A stretch of 64,000 nucleotides of DNA from Paraspadella gotoi (GCA_051294375.1 JBJCIZ010000239.1:5367656-5431655); one strand, 5' to 3'. Shown: positions 27,985 through 41,379, counted from the first letter of the stretch. Translations and numbers: made by a program. The notes: generated from the sequence alone by a model not told the origin.

Positions 27985-28140
27985 CGAAAATTGGCTTCCA
28001 AAGAATTATAAAATTTATCCTTTTTATTCCACAAAAAAGCTTATCCTGCCCCCTGACTTTGCCACCAATGCACAGTAGTAGGATGATACACGTAGCAGGT
28101 CCCTGCAGCTGTCAATCAAGACTCCGAAGTACTGGTGCAT
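27985..28140 (+). repeat. D repeat fragment, plus orientation, in block A copy 2
   Basis: Counterpart of 11,495-11,640. Confidence 0.7.
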
Positions 28141-28564
28141 GATTCTTTCCCTTCCCTTAAATTCATTCATTATTGAAATCATTTCCTCTTTCTTCATCTT
28201 TCTTCCTCTTCTCCTGCCTCTTTACTTCATTTTCGTCGTTCATGCCACCCTTTCGCTTAATTTGTCGAATCCACTCCGTTCGCTCACCCCTCATTAATTC
28301 TTCCGCCTTTTTTTAATTTTCTCTCCTTTTTATTTTTTCTTTTCTTTTTTTACTCCCTCTCCATTTTTTTGCCTGTTCTGTTTCTCTTCTTTTCCTTTTC
28401 TCCGGTGCCCCAAACCTATCTTTTTTTACACCTTTTCTATTTTTCACCTGTTTCTTTTTTTTTCTTCCCCGCCCGTTATGTCGACGCTAATGTCTTTATT
28501 CGCGGTTTCCTCACCTCCCAGGACTAACTACTTTTTTTTTCTTTCTTTTTTCTTTTTTTTTTTT

Positions 28565-31195
<2,631 letters not shown>

Positions 31196-31224
<29 letters not shown>

Positions 31225-32150
31225 CTCATTCTTCTCTCTCTCTTCACTTCTCTTTCGACCATTCTCCTTTTCTTTCTTTTTCGTTTGCCCTTCATTTCTA
31301 TACGTCAGTCCCCGTATGGTCGGTGTGTCATCGGTTCTCCATCCTCTGGCTCGAGTCGTTCCGTAGTCGTCCGTCGAGTCGCTCGTGCGGCCGTTTGTCT
31401 GCTGGACAATCATTTGAGAGTCTCCGTAGCCAGTCATTCGTCGCGTAATGAAAAAGATTCTGGGAAACACGAAAAAGACTTTGGCTCTCTCTCTCTCTCT
31501 CTCTGCCCTCTCTTCGTTCTCTCTCTCTTCTTGTCTCATTTCCTTTCCTTCGCTCTTTCTTCATCCGTCTTCCTCATACTTTCTCTCTCATCTCTCCACG
31601 AAAAGAACTTTGGGCTGTCCCCAGTGGACCGGGAACCGACCGTTTTAATCAACCCCCATAATTCTAGATTCTCTCTCTCATCTGTCTCGCTTTGGCTCAC
31701 GATCTCTCCCTCTCTTTCTTCTCTCTCTCTTCTCTCTCAGGTTCCTCTCGTCTCTCTTCTTCTCTCTCTCGTTTCCGCCTAATTTGTTGTCGGCACGATA
31801 CGTAAAAAAGAAAGTCATGATCGATGTAAACAGAATTTGTGCAGAAATTATTAATCCAGAACAGACTTCTTTTGCTCTCATTTATTTCAGGAATTAATAA
31901 AGAAAACAAGTAAAGAGGGATGCAGATAATAGACAAAAAATACATTTTCACTTTTACTCTCGCCCCGTCTACATAATTTCCTCTTTTTCAAATTCTTCAT
32001 AGTTGTTAGAACTAAAAAAACAGGTGATCGGGACATTGTGCGTTTAGAGACAAAAATTAATTATGAAATATCTTTGCTATGAGTACATTGTAGAAGAGGA
32101 AAAAATGGGGAAATTTAACAATAATTAAAAAATAATAGAGCAAACGGCAT
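31196..32150. other. TC tracts and AT-rich DNA, no gene supported
   Basis: TC-rich to about 31,770 with one GC-richer stretch at 31,300-31,440, then AT-rich. The 165- and 220-codon frames are SL/RE readings joined to short unrecognised segments. Confidence 0.5.
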
Positions 32151-32189
32151 AACAACACAACCAAAGAACGAACAATCTTGTCCCATCAG

Positions 32190-32339
32190 GTCCCCTTCGG
32201 CCTCCTCTTCTCGTCCCGTCCCATCTGGGCCCAGATCTACCAGAGGGTCTCGGCCCTGTGCAGCTCCATGTCCTTCGCCACAGCCAGCTCGCCCATACAC
32301 CGAAAGAACCAGGAGCTCAAACGAGGTCGAGGCCTTGAG
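32190..32339 (+). CDS. Candidate internal exon, 50 codons, phase 0/0, unrecognised
   Basis: A CTTGTCCCATCAG acceptor-like site precedes 32,190, and GAG|GTAGAG, a passable donor, follows 32,339. Between them lie exactly 50 codons starting VPFGLLFSSRPIWAQIYQ, with nearly every third base C or G, in strong contrast to the AT-rich flanks. The frame stays open downstream to 32,387. The antisense frame sharing the same third positions also looks protein-like (MGELAVAKDMELHRAETLW) but is cut by TAG and TGA. If a base were misread there, the gene could be on the minus strand. No family is recognised on either strand. Confidence 0.4.
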
Positions 32340-32519
32340 GTAGAGTTTGATGGGAGTCGACGAAGACTTGTTGATGATGATTTATGAAGTAAAATAGATA
32401 ATGATGCAGTTAAGACAAAATGACACTGAGAGAATTATTATTAATGATGTTTATGCAGATGCTTAAAACGATTAATTATGAATGATGATGATGATGATGT
32501 GGTGATATTAGTAACGTCA

Positions 32520-32790
32520 TGCTATTTAAAATTTCAGATCTTTTAACTTTTTCTTCTTTCTCCTTCCCTCGCTTTCACTGGACTTTCCCCTTCGAAACCC
32601 TCCACATCCCCTTCCCTCCTACCTCGAAACCCAGGAAGGAACGGCAGAGATGGCGCCAAAGATGGCCGGCCAACCAGAGACGCCTCCTACGCTGGAGCGA
32701 GGCGATTGAGGAGATCGAAATCTCGACCCGCTTCGACATTCCGGCCTTTCAAAATGGCGCTCCCACAATCTGTGTGGAAGTCTGGAGGGC
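32520..32790. other. Moderately GC-rich stretch, 104-codon plus frame, uncertain
   Basis: From about 32,630 the plus frame reads a basic Trp/Arg/Gln stretch, then SEAIEEIEISTRFDIPAF. No splice sites are convincing, and the frame runs into block C, which is a repeat. Probably chance. Confidence 0.2.
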
Positions 32791-32794
32791 TTTA

Positions 32795-33350
32795 ATCGCA
32801 TATCGCGCCCGCCTTTGGAAATCGTTGCGTTGATTCTGGGTAATGATACGCTCCATTTTCCTGGAAAACATACTATTTGTCTCTCTCTCTCTCTCTCTCT
32901 CTCATCTCGTCTCCTTCTCTCATCTCTCTCTCCTCTCTCTCTCAGTTCTCTCTGCTCTCTCCTCTTTTCGGTCGTCGCCTCTTCTCGTTTTCCATAACCG
33001 CAACAGCTCGACAGCTCACTCNNNNNNNNNNNNNNNNNNNNNNNNNCCCGCTCTGCCAACCGCCAGCCTACCTCTAAAAAAACATTAATAAACAAATAAA
33101 CGACGCCCGGTCCGCCCCCCCCTCTCCCCCTTAAAATAAATCCAAAACGAGGCTGGGGTCGTCTGCTGGGCGGTGGCGTCTCGGCGTCTCTCTCTCTCTC
33201 TCTCTCGCATACGAATCACGTCTCCGCGTCCGATCGTCGCCCGGAAAATTCGAGGGAGAGAGAGAGATGTAAAAAAAGGCGCTATTTTCCGGAAGCGCCC
33301 TATTTCTGTTCCTAATTCCGTAACTTAATTTTTAACCCAAATATATTACC
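32795..33350. repeat. Block C, copy 2, with a 25-N gap at 33,022-33,046
   Basis: Matches 18,925-19,465 from CGCATATCGCG to the T-element left end. It lacks the leading GTCC region of block B, so it was not duplicated together with all of B. Confidence 0.85.
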
Positions 33351-33586
33351 AACATTATGAATTTTTTTTTCTTTATAGAAAATATAAGAACCCAATCCTT
33401 ATTCTTAATACTTAATCTTAAATCCCTACTCATATCCCTTAACCCTAAAGCCTAATTACACCCTGATTATACTAACCCTACTACCTAACCCTTAACCTTA
33501 ACCTAACCTCTATAGCTAATCCCCAAACTAAGTTTTAAGTCACTAAATTTCCCGAATAAACACCGAAATGGGACGCTTTTTGAAAA
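33285..33586 (+). mobile_element. T element 2: complete MITE-like element
   Basis: Left end TTTTCCGGAAGCGCCCTATT follows a TA. The right end, read backwards, is TTTTCAAAAAGCGTCCCATT. Between them is AT-rich DNA and degenerate CCCTAA/CCTTAACC repeats (33,400-33,520). No coding capacity, so it would be non-autonomous. The TA flank suggests TA target sites as in Tc1/mariner-like elements; that is inference, because the right flank here is CA. Confidence 0.7.
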
Positions 33587-33756
33587 CATTGCTGAAAAAA
33601 AAAAGGCAGGGTGTCTTACCCGTCGTCATAGATACGGGATATGCGGTTCCGTCGCTATGACAACGACCGACGCGACAAACAACGCGGAATCGAGATGCGG
33701 TGGAAGAGAAAACATCGATGTTGTTTTGTTGTTGTTTTTTTTTTTGTTTCATGTTT

Positions 33757-34444
33757 TTTTTTGTTGAGTAAGGGAGGAGAAAAAAAGGGGGCAGAGGAGA
33801 GGTCGGGCCCTTGTCGCTGCTCCTTACTGCCCTGTTTACCCCCAGGGGAGGCCTTTAAAAAAATTGGTTCAACAAATATAAAAATTACCCAATAATTTAT
33901 TAAAAAAAAAAAAACCTTGACTTTGAATAGGATATGGTGGGTTAATTGAATAACATATCAAGACCCAGCAAGCTTTCAATCAAGACTCTCTCAGAGAATA
34001 GTTTATTTGCTCCCAGAGTACCGAGACTCCTTAGTTTTCATGATCTCATCATTTTGATGGTATATAATTTATACAATGTATGTTATACATACTTGAAGAT
34101 TGTCAATACAAGTTAAAAGGAATAAAATTAAAGGAAAAAGAAGAGTAGTAATAGAACAAAGTACCAACATACTGAGCGGTAGAAGGTGGTAAAGGCTTGG
34201 TTAATTAAGCAATTATATTTTTTAAAAGGTAAGATTAAGAAAAGACAGTAGAGTAAATGTAGCAAAAAAACCAATATCTTATTATAATAATTTTAAAAAA
34301 AAATAATATCAATTAAGAAAAAAATCCTTCGCTTTTCAATTTCATCCGGGATTCCATCAATTTTCGTCATTCGCATCCGGGGGAGGGAGATTCGACCTTC
34401 TCGGGTTTTTTTTCCTTCCTTTTCTTATCTTTTTTTTTTATCTC

Positions 34445-34513
<69 letters not shown>

Positions 34514-34550
34514 ACTCTCCTTTTTTCCATTAATTAACTTTGAAAGGATA
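33757..34550 (+). repeat. Left arm of an inverted duplication (partner 44,600-45,575)
   Basis: Landmarks reappear reversed in the partner: GTTGAGTAAGGG, CTGCCCTGTTTACCC, the D repeat, AGAGTAGTAATAGAACAA, AAAGACAGTAGAGTAAA, ACCAATATCTTATTATAA and the GGGGGAGGGAGATTCGACCT stretch. The arms differ by substitutions as well as indels, unlike blocks A and B, so this looks like an old genuine duplication. Confidence 0.75.
33860..34060 (+). repeat. D repeat, plus orientation
   Basis: Diverged copy: TTGGTTCAACAAATATAAAA, ACCTTGACTTTGAATAGG, AAGCTTTCAATCAAGACTCT and CCCAGAGTACC. It lies inside the inverted-duplication arm. Confidence 0.75.
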
Positions 34551-34670
34551 AGACAGGAAAAAAAGGGAAAAAACCGGTTATTTCTCTTTATTTTCTCTCT
34601 CTCTCTCTCTCTTTCTCTTTCTGTCTCTCTCTATCTCTCTCTATCTCTTTCACTCTCTCTCTCTTTTCAT
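34441..34670. repeat. Two (TC)n tracts
   Basis: TC runs at 34,441-34,515 and 34,598-34,670, with TTTC, CTAT and CTGT variants. From 34,680 to 35,154 the DNA is AT-rich with a short GTC array near 34,880-34,925 and no gene. Confidence 0.9.
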
Positions 34671-35154
34671 TTGTTTCCCTATTTGGCGAGAAAACGACCC
34701 GGCATGCGGCGTTGTTGTCATCGTTATTTTTTTTCTTAGTTTGTTAATTTTTTTTCATAATTATCAATTTTTTAATTCTGCTTTTTTTCTGCATTCAAAT
34801 GAAGCCGATTTCGACTTAAATTTTTATTCTTAATCTTTCTTTTAATCATTAACTGATTTAGTTACATACATATCTTGTTGTAGTCGTCGTAATCGTCGGC
34901 GTTGTCTTTGTCGTCGTCATTGTCGTTATGAAAGATTGAAAGATTATGGTTGAACTAAAAAAAGTTAAGCGTCTTTCTCTCATTTTCTCGTTCTCTCTAA
35001 CTCTCTCTCTATCTTTCACTCTATCTCTCTCTCTCTCATATTATTCCAAACTTTATCATCCACTATACTGATTAATATGCAATCTGTTTTACGTGGAATC
35101 CAATTACATCCCTTGTAATCGCATCCTATGACATTCCTTCTTTCTCTGGCTTGA

Positions 35155-35470
35155 TTTTCCGAAAATGCCCTACTTCTGTTCGTTTATCCCAGAAATTACA
35201 TTTATATTTACTCTTATGTTTTTAAACTTATAAAACCAATCCCTAATCCTAAACCATTAAGCCTAATTTTTAACCCTAACCTCTAACCCTAAATACTTGT
35301 CTCTAACCTTAATCCCTAACCTTAATCACAAACCAAGTTCCTAACCCTAAACTCTAACATAATTCGCAAATTTTTAATAATTCATATTTTTTTACTTTCA
35401 ACATACTGATTAATATTAACAAAAATAACCTAATTCTGAATTAAAGTTAAAATTGGATGTTTTTGGAAAA
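35155..35470 (+). mobile_element. T element 3: complete MITE-like element
   Basis: Left end TTTTCCGAAAATGCCCTACT. Right end, reversed, TTTTCCAAAAACATCCAATT, followed by TA. The interior carries CCCTAA/CTAACCCTAA words at 35,240-35,365. No open frame. Confidence 0.7.
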
Positions 35471-35479
35471 TAAAGCCTT

Positions 35480-36180
35480 TTCTCCTAACTCCATTAGCGA
35501 CGTCGGCGACTCCCTCTCTCGGACGAATTCTCATCGAATTCTCATCTTCCTCCTCAGGTTAATCAGTCGCTTCCTCTTGGATCCCGAGAAAAAACAAACA
35601 AGATTGTGTTTTGTACTGAAACATAAGTCACCGCTTTAATACTTTAATACTCTAATGCCTAAACTTTTCTATTACATACTTTTTCTCTTTGTCTTGTTTT
35701 GTTTTATTTTTTCTTTTCTTCTCTTTTTTTGTTCTCTTTTCTTTTCAATTTCTTTTCTTTTCTTTTTTTTTTCTTTTCTTTTCTTTTTTTCTTTTATCCT
35801 TTCTTTCTTCTGTTATTTGATTAAACGTGATACCCGCTTACCCACTGACAGATAGAACAATATTTAAACAAACATACAAACCAAAAAAGTCACATATACA
35901 TTCACAGGCCGCGACTAAAAAAAAACTTCCTGATTGAACAGAAATCTTCTGATTGCAAATCCGCTGATTTCGAGGTAAGAGTTTCTCATCAGTGGCTTCC
36001 GGCTTCGTCTGTTCATTGAACTTCGAATTCGCTGATTGGAGACAAATGATGAAAAAGGGTCATTTGGACTTCAAGGTGTGATGGGATTCACCCTCCCAAA
36101 AAAGTATGTCTTTTTGGTTATATCTTTTGTATGTTTAAATACGAATTGATTTTTTATTTTTAACATCATTGGTTTGATGA
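35480..36180. other. No gene seen; T/C-rich and AT-rich DNA
   Basis: TTTTC-rich at 35,690-35,812, otherwise unremarkable. A 60-codon frame at 35,457-35,639 begins inside the T element end and is not convincing. Confidence 0.5.
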
Positions 36181-36186
36181 GCGAGG

Positions 36187-36420
36187 AGTAATATTTAGAG
36201 CAATGAGAGCTGTTAGGAGCTAGGAGTGATGTTAAGAGCAATGAGTAATGTTAAGAGCGATGACTTATGTTAAGTGCAATCAGAGATGTTGAGAGCGATG
36301 AGAGAAGTTAAGAGCAATGAGCAATGTTAAGCAATGACTTATGTTAAGAGCAATCAGAGATGTTAAGAGCGATGAGAGAAGTTAAGAGCAATGAGCGATG
36401 TTAAGAGCAATGACTTAAGG
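36187..36420. repeat. Minisatellite: 19-bp monomer with 4-monomer higher-order repeat
   Basis: About twelve 19-bp monomers of the type AGAGATGTTAAGAGCAATG. From 36,263 the monomers follow a fixed order of four types, beginning ACTTATG, AGAGATG, AGAGAAG and AGCRATG. The order repeats twice (36,263-36,336 and 36,337-36,412) and a third round starts at 36,413. One monomer has lost two bases. Confidence 0.85.
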
Positions 36421-36702
36421 TGCTAGAATTCGATTTCCAGAGTTAAAAATTTAAAACGTTGAAGTTTTTCCTTCAAAGTTGAAAATTAGAAAAAGTCAGA
36501 CGAGTCAAGAAAATTCATTAGTGAAAAAAAAGAGATGGGACCTCGGCTTGGCCCAAAGTTGTTGTTGTTGTTGTCGTATTTGTTTTTATCGTTATCATCG
36601 TCATTCACTTGTTAATATCATTATCATTAATATCATTATTATCGTTATCATTGGATAATTTAATTTGGTCGCTGATTCTTTATCATCACAAAGGTAGATT
36701 CC

Positions 36703-36707
<5 letters not shown>

Positions 36708-36790
<83 letters not shown>

Positions 36791-36883
36791 AGTGAAGATT
36801 CCACTCTGCGCCACTGGAGAACCTCGGTGGGAGTAATTGTCCAACGAAGACGATCCTTTAATGAGAAATGACGATGACGAAGA

Positions 36884-36914
<31 letters not shown>

Positions 36915-37077
36915 TAACGAAACGCCCACCGACAATTTGGATTTATGCCCACGAGAGGAATTCGCACACTTATTTGCATCCTCCTACACTCAAGAGAAAG
37001 AAAGAAAGAAAGACAGCAAAGAACGAAAGAAAGGAAAGAAAGAGAGAAAGACAGCAAAGAAAGACAGCAATGAACGA

Positions 37078-37129
<52 letters not shown>

Positions 37130-37235
37130 AAAAAATAAAAAAAGAAAAAAAGAAAAAAAGAAAAAAAGAAAAAAAGAACAGAAGAAAAGAAGAAAAGAAG
37201 AAAAGAAGAAAAGAAAAGAAAAGAAAAGAAAGAAA
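36708..37235. repeat. (TC)n, (GAC)n and (GAAA)n cluster
   Basis: A clean TC run at 36,708-36,788, GAC/GAT triplets at 36,868-36,920, and GAAA/GAAAAA/AGAAAAGA runs at 36,995-37,235. The 123-codon plus frame (D-run, then KERKK) reads these repeats. Confidence 0.9.
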
Positions 37236-37239
37236 GTAA

Positions 37240-38330
37240 TGAAAAATAAGGAAAAACAATATTAACAATGTTTTATTAGCGATGAAATAACTAATCTTTT
37301 TTTAATTTTTCTTCCTCTTTTGTTTTTTCGCCTCTCCGACTTGGAATTTTAAAGGTAAGTCATATTTTTTAATTATTTATATTTTCATTCAATGGAATGA
37401 CACAACTCAACTCACTCACAGCACCCTGTAACATTCTGATTTCCAGTTATGTCTTTATAGGATCAGATCTTATCTGTTGAAGACGAAACACGCTCTTTTG
37501 AAAGTTTTTATTGATGTAGAATAGGTTGGAGCGGAAGTTGATGTAGAAATACGATTTGATGTAGAAAGATTCAAAGTTTAGGAGAGACAAATAAGCGGAC
37601 GGACAAAAAGACGCGGGAACTTACCAGAAAAAAGGGACCAAATTTTTTCGTTGCATCTTACAAATTTGGAAGTAAGTTAGTTTTAATGTTTGAAGATTTG
37701 GGTTCGGAGGTTTGGGTTAAGGATTAGCTCAGGCATTTCTGTTTTTGTATAGTTTTTTTTTTTTAGGGTTAGGTATTATGAATTAGATAAAGCGGGATGA
37801 AATTAGAGTTTAATGATACTGGGTTCGAAAAGAAACCTTTTGAAAGTGACAACTAAAATACTAGCAAGGAAATAATTACTTAACATCCGCGACTGAGCGC
37901 TGAGCAGTGAGTCGTGATCACTGTTGTTCTGAGGTTCTAATGGTAACTGTAACGGTCATACCCACGATCAAGAATAATAGATAATTTAGAAAATAAAGAC
38001 AAGAATAGAGACAAGAACCCAACTTTGCGTTCAAACTTTTTTTGTTTAATATCGATTTATAATGACGAACTCGTAGATATTTTTGAGAGAGTCCGACTGT
38101 CCGACCAGCCTCTTTTGTTCAAATTCGTTTTGACCTTTCTCTCGGACCGATACGAGCAAATTCTGTCGAACTTTTTGAAAGAGAAATTAGGATGCAGGAA
38201 AATTGAATGAGGGCGTGATTATATATTTTGGGTTGATCCTTAAGGACGGCAAAATGCAAATGTAATCGAGGACTTCTGATGATTAAAAACGAAAACTGTC
38301 TCTTGTAGACACGAATTAGTCTCTCTCATC
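37240..38330. repeat. Block E, copy 2
   Basis: The shorter and probably more accurate copy of 14,650-16,215. It is followed by TC tracts, as is copy 1. Confidence 0.8.
38025..38210 (+). CDS. Small open frame in block E, unrecognised
   Basis: About 50 residues with natural protein composition, containing NDELVDIFERVRLSDQ and later LTFLSDRYEQILSNFLKEKL, amphipathic and unlike repeat translations. There is no ATG near the start. In block E copy 1 (15,870-16,030) the same DNA is frame-broken. It could be an exon or exon remnant, or chance. No family recognised. Confidence 0.25.
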   Translation: MRSNFFCLISIYNDELVDIFERVRLSDQPLLFKFVLTFLSDRYEQILSNFLKEKLGCRKIE

Positions 38331-38690
38331 ATCTCTCGATCTCTCTCGCTTCTCTCTCTCCTCTCTCTCTCCTCTCTGCATCTCTCTCTCTCTCTTCTCT
38401 CTCTCGTGCACAGCGGCTGTTCCCCTCTACGTGCTTGATGTTTTCATCTTGGCTTGCGGTTCACCGTAGCAAAAATCCCCTCCCCGATCCACCTTTATCC
38501 ATTATCCGTTTCGACCGACAACCGTTGTAGTCAGCGAAATACCCGTAAAACCGTTATTTCGAGGCTGAGAGAAGAGAGAGAGAGAGAGGGAAGAGAGAGA
38601 GAGAGGCAGAGAGAGAGAGATGAGAGAGAGGAGAGAGAGAGAGAGAGAGAGAAGGAGAGAGAGAGAGAGAGAGAGAAGAAAGAGTAGAGA
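38320..38690. repeat. TC tract followed by GA tract (inverted SSR pair)
   Basis: Interrupted TC at 38,320-38,405 and interrupted GA at 38,570-38,685, separated by about 160 bases. The complementary tracts could fold into a stem. Confidence 0.85.
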
Positions 38691-38869
38691 GCAAATCTGT
38701 AGATAACACAGCTGGTCCGCCTTCCGCTTTTCGTTTTTTGTTTTTTTTCTTTTATTATCAACGACTACATCACGTTTTATTTTTCGCTCCATAATTTTTT
38801 TTCTACTACATCAGGTATTGTATCCTTCTTGCATGATAATAACAGGATAATAAAAATAATAATAATAAT

Positions 38870-38965
38870 TGCAGGACTCTGCAAAGTTTTCAATCAAGAC
38901 TCTCTCACGGTCTAGTTCATTAAATCCCAGAGCATCTGGCTTTTTACCTTCTCATTTGTTAAGTC
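38870..38965 (+). repeat. D repeat fragment (3' half)
   Basis: GCAGGACTCTGCAAAGTTTT, CAATCAAGACTCTCTCAC and CCCAGAGCATCTGGCTTT match the last half of the D family. Confidence 0.65.
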
Positions 38966-39044
38966 TCGTGATAACTTCACGCGATGGACCCGCGTAAATG
39001 ATCCAACTAATTTAGTCACGTGATTGTAATTTCAATTATTTAAA

Positions 39045-39050
39045 CGACGA

Positions 39051-39110
<60 letters not shown>

Positions 39111-39225
39111 AACCAACGTTGCTGATGTCGATTTGTGACAGATGTAGCGAGAGACCTAAGCGACAGATGATGCGACAGATGAAGCGAGAGACTCGTTAAC
39201 GAATGTAACGAGAAGAAGAAATCGA
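39045..39225. repeat. (GAC)n array plus short GCGACAGATGA repeats
   Basis: GAC triplets at 39,045-39,110, then three or four copies of GCGACAGATG/GCGAGAGAC at 39,145-39,200. The minus frame reads RRRR and is not a gene. 39,230-39,480 is AT-rich with nothing seen. Confidence 0.75.
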
Positions 39226-39484
39226 CTTCCTTTCGTAAAACCAATTTCGGTAATAATTATTAATTAATAACATATGAATCTAATTATAAAAATTGATTAA
39301 GGTTTTGAACCCTAACCTTGTATTTAACTAACATTTGGCTGTGAAAAAACAGATTGGCGATGATTCCCTGCTACTTGATTGTAAGAATTAAGAAAGAAGA
39401 GAAAACATAAAAAAAGCTCATAAGACATTTAAATATTCCAAAATAAACGTTAACTAAAAAAATTGCCATAATGATTCTTGCGTC

Positions 39485-40240
39485 TTTTATCAAGCTTCGA
39501 CTTTTGGTCGGCAAAATACTCGATGGGAGAGTAATACTTAAAGATTTTGGTTGGCAAAATATATTCGGATTTTGATTGGCAAAATATTTGAAGGAAAAAA
39601 AAACTTTATTGGATTCACAAAGGGAGAGAAGTACCTACGGATTTTGACCGGTGAAATACTTGACAGACAAATACCTTCTGTTTTTGATCGGCTTAATACT
39701 CGATGGAAAGGAAATTCCTTAGGCGATCATTAATTAGTTTTTGCGTGAGATTGGATTTTGAGGAGGTAGTCTGGGGTGTAGAGGAAAGAGAAGGGGTGTG
39801 GAAGGGGTAAAATAAATGAAAGGTCGAAACTCGAATCAGATATACGTCCCTATCCGGCAAAACGAAAGGAGAGTCGGCAGCTGGAGCGAAATAAAAAAAA
39901 GTCGGTAGCTTTATCGGCAAAAACAAAAGATAGTTGGCAACCGGACAGCTGCGAAAATTAGGCGTCTATTCAATGACGAATACATGTATCAAATTTACGA
40001 AGGGCAAAAACCTTGGCACCGCGAAAGACAGTGCACGCAACGAAGCTAAAACGTGTTCTGACAAACGAGGATCGGCAGGGCGAAAGGCAACCGGCGCTGT
40101 AAACAATGACCGGCACGGCGAAAGGCAACTAGCGTTGCAACTTGCAACCGGCGTCGCAAAACGAGCAGCGGCGCCGCGGGCGCCGCTTGTCTCGGTCTCC
40201 CGCTTACGACCATCGACGACCACAATAAATCTCGCGGCGT
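39485..40240. repeat. Degenerate tandem repeat with TTTTGATYGGCAAAATACT core
   Basis: From 39,485 to 39,720 five or so copies of TTTTGRTYGGCAAAATA followed by CTYGATGG recur at uneven spacing. From 39,830 to 40,240 related TCGGCA/GGCGAAAGGCAACCGGC words continue, becoming GC-rich. The 230-codon plus frame (39,934-40,626) covers this and the following TTTC tract, so it is not accepted as a gene. Confidence 0.55.
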
Positions 40241-40302
40241 CACCGGCGCCGATGGGAAAGACGCCGGGTCAGAAGAACGCCACCTTTGCGGCGCTATTTA
40301 AA

Positions 40303-40320
40303 ACCGGAAATGGGCGTGGC
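40303..40320 (+). promoter_or_regulatory. Composite ETS-like and KLF/Sp-like motif
   Basis: ACCGGAAATGGGCGTGGC combines an ETS-type core (CCGGAA) and a KLF/Sp-type box (GGGCGTGG). The 15-mer GGAAATGGGCGTGGC also occurs at 62,162-62,176. It could be promoter-related or a remnant of the T-element terminus, which has a similar AAATGGG-GCG order. Confidence 0.25.
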
Positions 40321-40354
40321 TTCTCTTTCTTTTTATTTCTTTGTTTAATTTTTG

Positions 40355-40385
<31 letters not shown>

Positions 40386-40394
40386 TTTCCTCCT

Positions 40395-40426
<32 letters not shown>

Positions 40427-40490
40427 TTTTTCTTTCTTTCTTTCTTTCTTTCCATCTATATTTCTTTCTTTATTTCTCACTTCTTGCTAT
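40321..40490. repeat. (TTTC)n tract
   Basis: TTTC and TTTG units over about 170 bases. The ORFs here are Phe/Leu/Ser readings of it. Confidence 0.9.
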
Positions 40491-40887
40491 TCTTTTTATT
40501 TCTTTCTTTAATGTCCTCTTTTATTCTTTTCTCTTTAGTGACTTCTCTATCTCTCTACTTTTGCAACTGCCCCATAAATTTGATTATAAAAAAAAATTAC
40601 TTACCACGTACTACAATAATATTTAAAGAAAATTTCTAATCAGTTAACACCGTGATGTTATCTTCAGTAACAGTCTACCAGCGCCGTCGCCTTCGTCACA
40701 TGACTAAGAAGCCGCCTTGAATGACGCGAACCAAGTTCCCTCTCGACGCCGTCTCGTGGCGCACTTTGACGCGAGCGGTGGCGCTGGCGTTGACGTTGGC
40801 GTCTCGATTGTGGCGCTGACTCTCGGCTTTCTGCGCTTGTCGTCGAGAGATTTTCGCGTTCGACGTTTCACTAAATCTTTCGCTTAT

Positions 40888-40892
40888 TAACT

Positions 40893-40932
<40 letters not shown>

Positions 40933-41227
40933 TCTCCTGCTCTCCTCTCTCTCTTCTCTCTCTCTCCTTCTGTCTCTTCTTTCAGTGATCTCTCTCTTTT
41001 NNNNNNNNNNNNNNNNNNNNNNNNNNNNNNNNNNNNNNNNNNNNNNNNNNNNNNNNNNNNNNNNNNNNNNNNNNNNNNNNNNNNNNNNNNNNNNNNNNNN
41101 NNNNNNNNNNNNNNNNNNNNNNNNNNNNNNNNNNNNNNNNNNNNNNNNNNNNNNNNNNNNNNNNNNNNNNNNNNNNNNNNNNNNNNNNNNNNNNNNNNNN
41201 NNNNNNNNNNNNNNNNNNNNNNNNNNN
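40888..41227. other. TC tract followed by a 227-N gap (41,001-41,227)
   Basis: Interrupted TC to 41,000, then N. A GC-richer stretch with TGGCGYTGACG words lies at 40,740-40,870 without a clear gene. Confidence 0.95.
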
Positions 41228-41342
41228 GCCGCCGCTGCCGCTGCCGCTGCCGCCGCCATCACCCAGAACTCAATCTGATATTCCGTTGGCCTTCGACTTT
41301 TGTTTGGACTCAAGTTTTACGATTTTCTTGTGGGCTGCGATT

Positions 41343-41379
<37 letters not shown>

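Larger units (their letters stand above)
21176..28564. repeat. Block A, copy 2
   Basis: Direct copy of 5,170-12,050 with frequent one-base insertions. It holds D repeats at 22,860-23,090 (+), 24,690-24,920 (-) and 27,985-28,140 (+), broken GA/TC tracts and the minisatellites (26,925-27,390). The 348-codon and 235-codon frames at 21-22.6 kb are not conserved in copy 1 and are rejected. At its end it continues directly into block B copy 3, which copy 1 does not. Confidence 0.9.

Noticed and set aside
33400-33530. True telomere or subtelomere from CCCTAA words
   Set aside because: The words are degenerate, short and confined to TIR-bounded elements, and unique DNA continues on both sides.
40698-41313. 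205-codon minus frame with Ala run
   Set aside because: Antisense of GCC repeats, an N gap and a TC tract.
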